This document shows, in pieces, positions 62,985-64,000 of a DNA stretch of 64,000 nucleotides. The DNA is taken from positions 21,275,714-21,339,713 of the forward strand of contig CM049320.1 of assembly GCA_026874595.1 (NCBI GenBank). The letters are read 5' to 3'. This DNA is from Sipunculus nudus (lineage: Eukaryota > Annelida > Sipuncula > Golfingiida > Sipunculidae). The notes beneath the pieces are model-generated. The model ran no database searches. It was given only the letters and a program-made list of their open reading frames with translations, and was not told the DNA's origin. Positions within the stretch are counted from its first letter, which is position 1. Each line of letters starts with the position of its first letter. The position numbers and the translations under genes were made by a program.

Positions 62985-63724
62985 CTGCAACCCCGAGCAG
63001 AAGAGGAACTGAGACACGTTGCTGTGTGTGACATCATCAAGTGTTTTCCGCGCCTGTATAAAATAACTTGTTCAGATGCACAGCAGACATAGACAATTGC
63101 TGCTGTGTGACCGCCCCATCTTTTCCATGCCATGTGGAATGTCGTGACTTCTAAAGAATTTTTCCTACGCCTCGAAAATACTGTGTCTACGTGACGCAGT
63201 GTTCAGGAGCTCCTGGCTCTTTTTACTTTGTAAACGGGTCACACACTGTACAAATACCGCAAAAGCCACATACATATCAACGTCCGTACAGGATTAAAGT
63301 CTATCCTATCTCCTTCATAAACGAGATAGATATATTACAGGCTGCCTATTATTGGAGCATCCGGAACCGAGGACGGTAATTTCTTGTATATCCTTCTTAA
63401 TAAGTAGATCAGGCGTAGCCGCACAAAACGTCATCCGTGTATAAGCACTAATATATTTGTGTAGGCAGACGTACCATCTAAAATATACATAATTGATTAT
63501 AAAATCATGTTCGACAGGGAAAAAAAGATGATCGATTTTCAGTGGATTACTTTGGAAACCTTCCATAATACCGTGAAATCTGCTGTTCAGAATTTTCCTT
63601 AAATAATAACGAAGTGCATTCAGTCTGATATTTAACCACTCTGATAGGTGAAGGCAATGGTCGAGTTTATCACACTTGTTTACTGCAAAAAAAATCAGTT
63701 TAAGGTGGTTTTCATGAGTGCATT
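62985..63724. other. Spacer upstream of the immunoglobulin-type exon
   Basis: This would be intron if the exon is real. No second coding exon is recognised on the minus strand. Confidence 0.4.
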
Positions 63725-63960
63725 GTGCTTATCAGTAGTCTGTATGCGTAGTCCGCATGCGTCGTCAGCAAAAACCACTTTGTGAAGCTTTTAACTGAGT
63801 CATTTTCATTTATCGGTAAGCTTAGTCCGCATGCGAAGTTCATATTCGTACTAGTATAAATGTATGCGTGGTCTGTATGCGTAGTCCGCATTCGTAGTCC
63901 GTATGCGTAGTCAGCATTCGTAGTCCGTGTGCGTAGTAGTCTGTATGCTAAAGCTGTGTT
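63725..63960. repeat. Short minisatellite (TATGCGTAGTCCGCA-type)
   Basis: Units of about 12-18 bp such as GTATGCGTAGTCCGCATGCG and 'ttcgtagtccgtatgcgtag' recur with variation, interrupted by about 60 bp of unrelated sequence at 63765-63820. No function is apparent. Confidence 0.8.
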
Positions 63961-64000
63961 TCCATGTATCCGCAATAAACGTATCCGCAAAAGACGTACG

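Overview
This window looks like AT-rich, gene-poor nuclear DNA from an invertebrate animal, most likely a bivalve mollusc. The evidence is indirect. It carries LINE and SINE relics, many short non-autonomous DNA transposons, poly-G/C runs beside hAT-like termini, at least 14 (TA)n tracts, and tandem repeats built on AGGTCAnnnTGACCT next to a 'TTTGTCCGTCGTCCGTCCG'-type repeat of a kind I associate with mollusc genomes. No bacterial operon, CRISPR array, rRNA gene or intact host gene is visible. Most short open frames are AT-microsatellite or satellite translations and are left out.

Layout. 1-161: end of a hAT-like element. 649-1310: about 170-bp tandem repeat. 3640-5345: about 0.65-kb tandem repeat. 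7335-8090: about 155-bp tandem repeat with palindromic nuclear-receptor-type sites. 8089-19508: an 11.4-kb imperfect inverted repeat, the most striking structure here. Its left arm is 8089-12597 and its right arm 13891-19508. Each arm carries a minisatellite (about 41 bp) containing the CRE-like core GACGTCA, with roughly 12 units on the left and 35 on the right. Comparing the arms exposes later insertions: a SINE, a hAT-like MITE, and a 408-bp insert flanked by TTAA. 19777-22600: two further MITE-like elements. 22760-25050: a GC-richer island of unknown origin.

29520-32615 (+) holds a decayed L1/Tx1-like LINE with recognisable endonuclease and reverse transcriptase. 34560-35340 (-) holds an older, unrelated LINE relic. 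33508-33814 is a MITE with near-perfect 56-bp inverted termini. 36-50 kb is mainly unannotatable AT-rich DNA. 50838-51396 has an unidentified open frame overlapping a 125-bp triplication. 53426-54004 is another MITE candidate. 56259-57152 is a 43-bp minisatellite. 57640-61400 is a 3.75-kb TCC/TTC-rich satellite in which several frames stay open on both strands. 61535-61717 (-) is a LINE RT tail, and 62563-62984 (-) is the one convincing host-type coding exon: immunoglobulin-superfamily, resembling an IL-1R/FGFR-type ectodomain, with one in-frame stop. 63725-63960 is a short minisatellite.

The genes do not form a pathway. The window is best read as a repeat-dense intergenic region with one receptor exon or pseudo-exon near its right end. 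The candidate for something undescribed is the giant fold-back structure with its CRE-bearing satellite.
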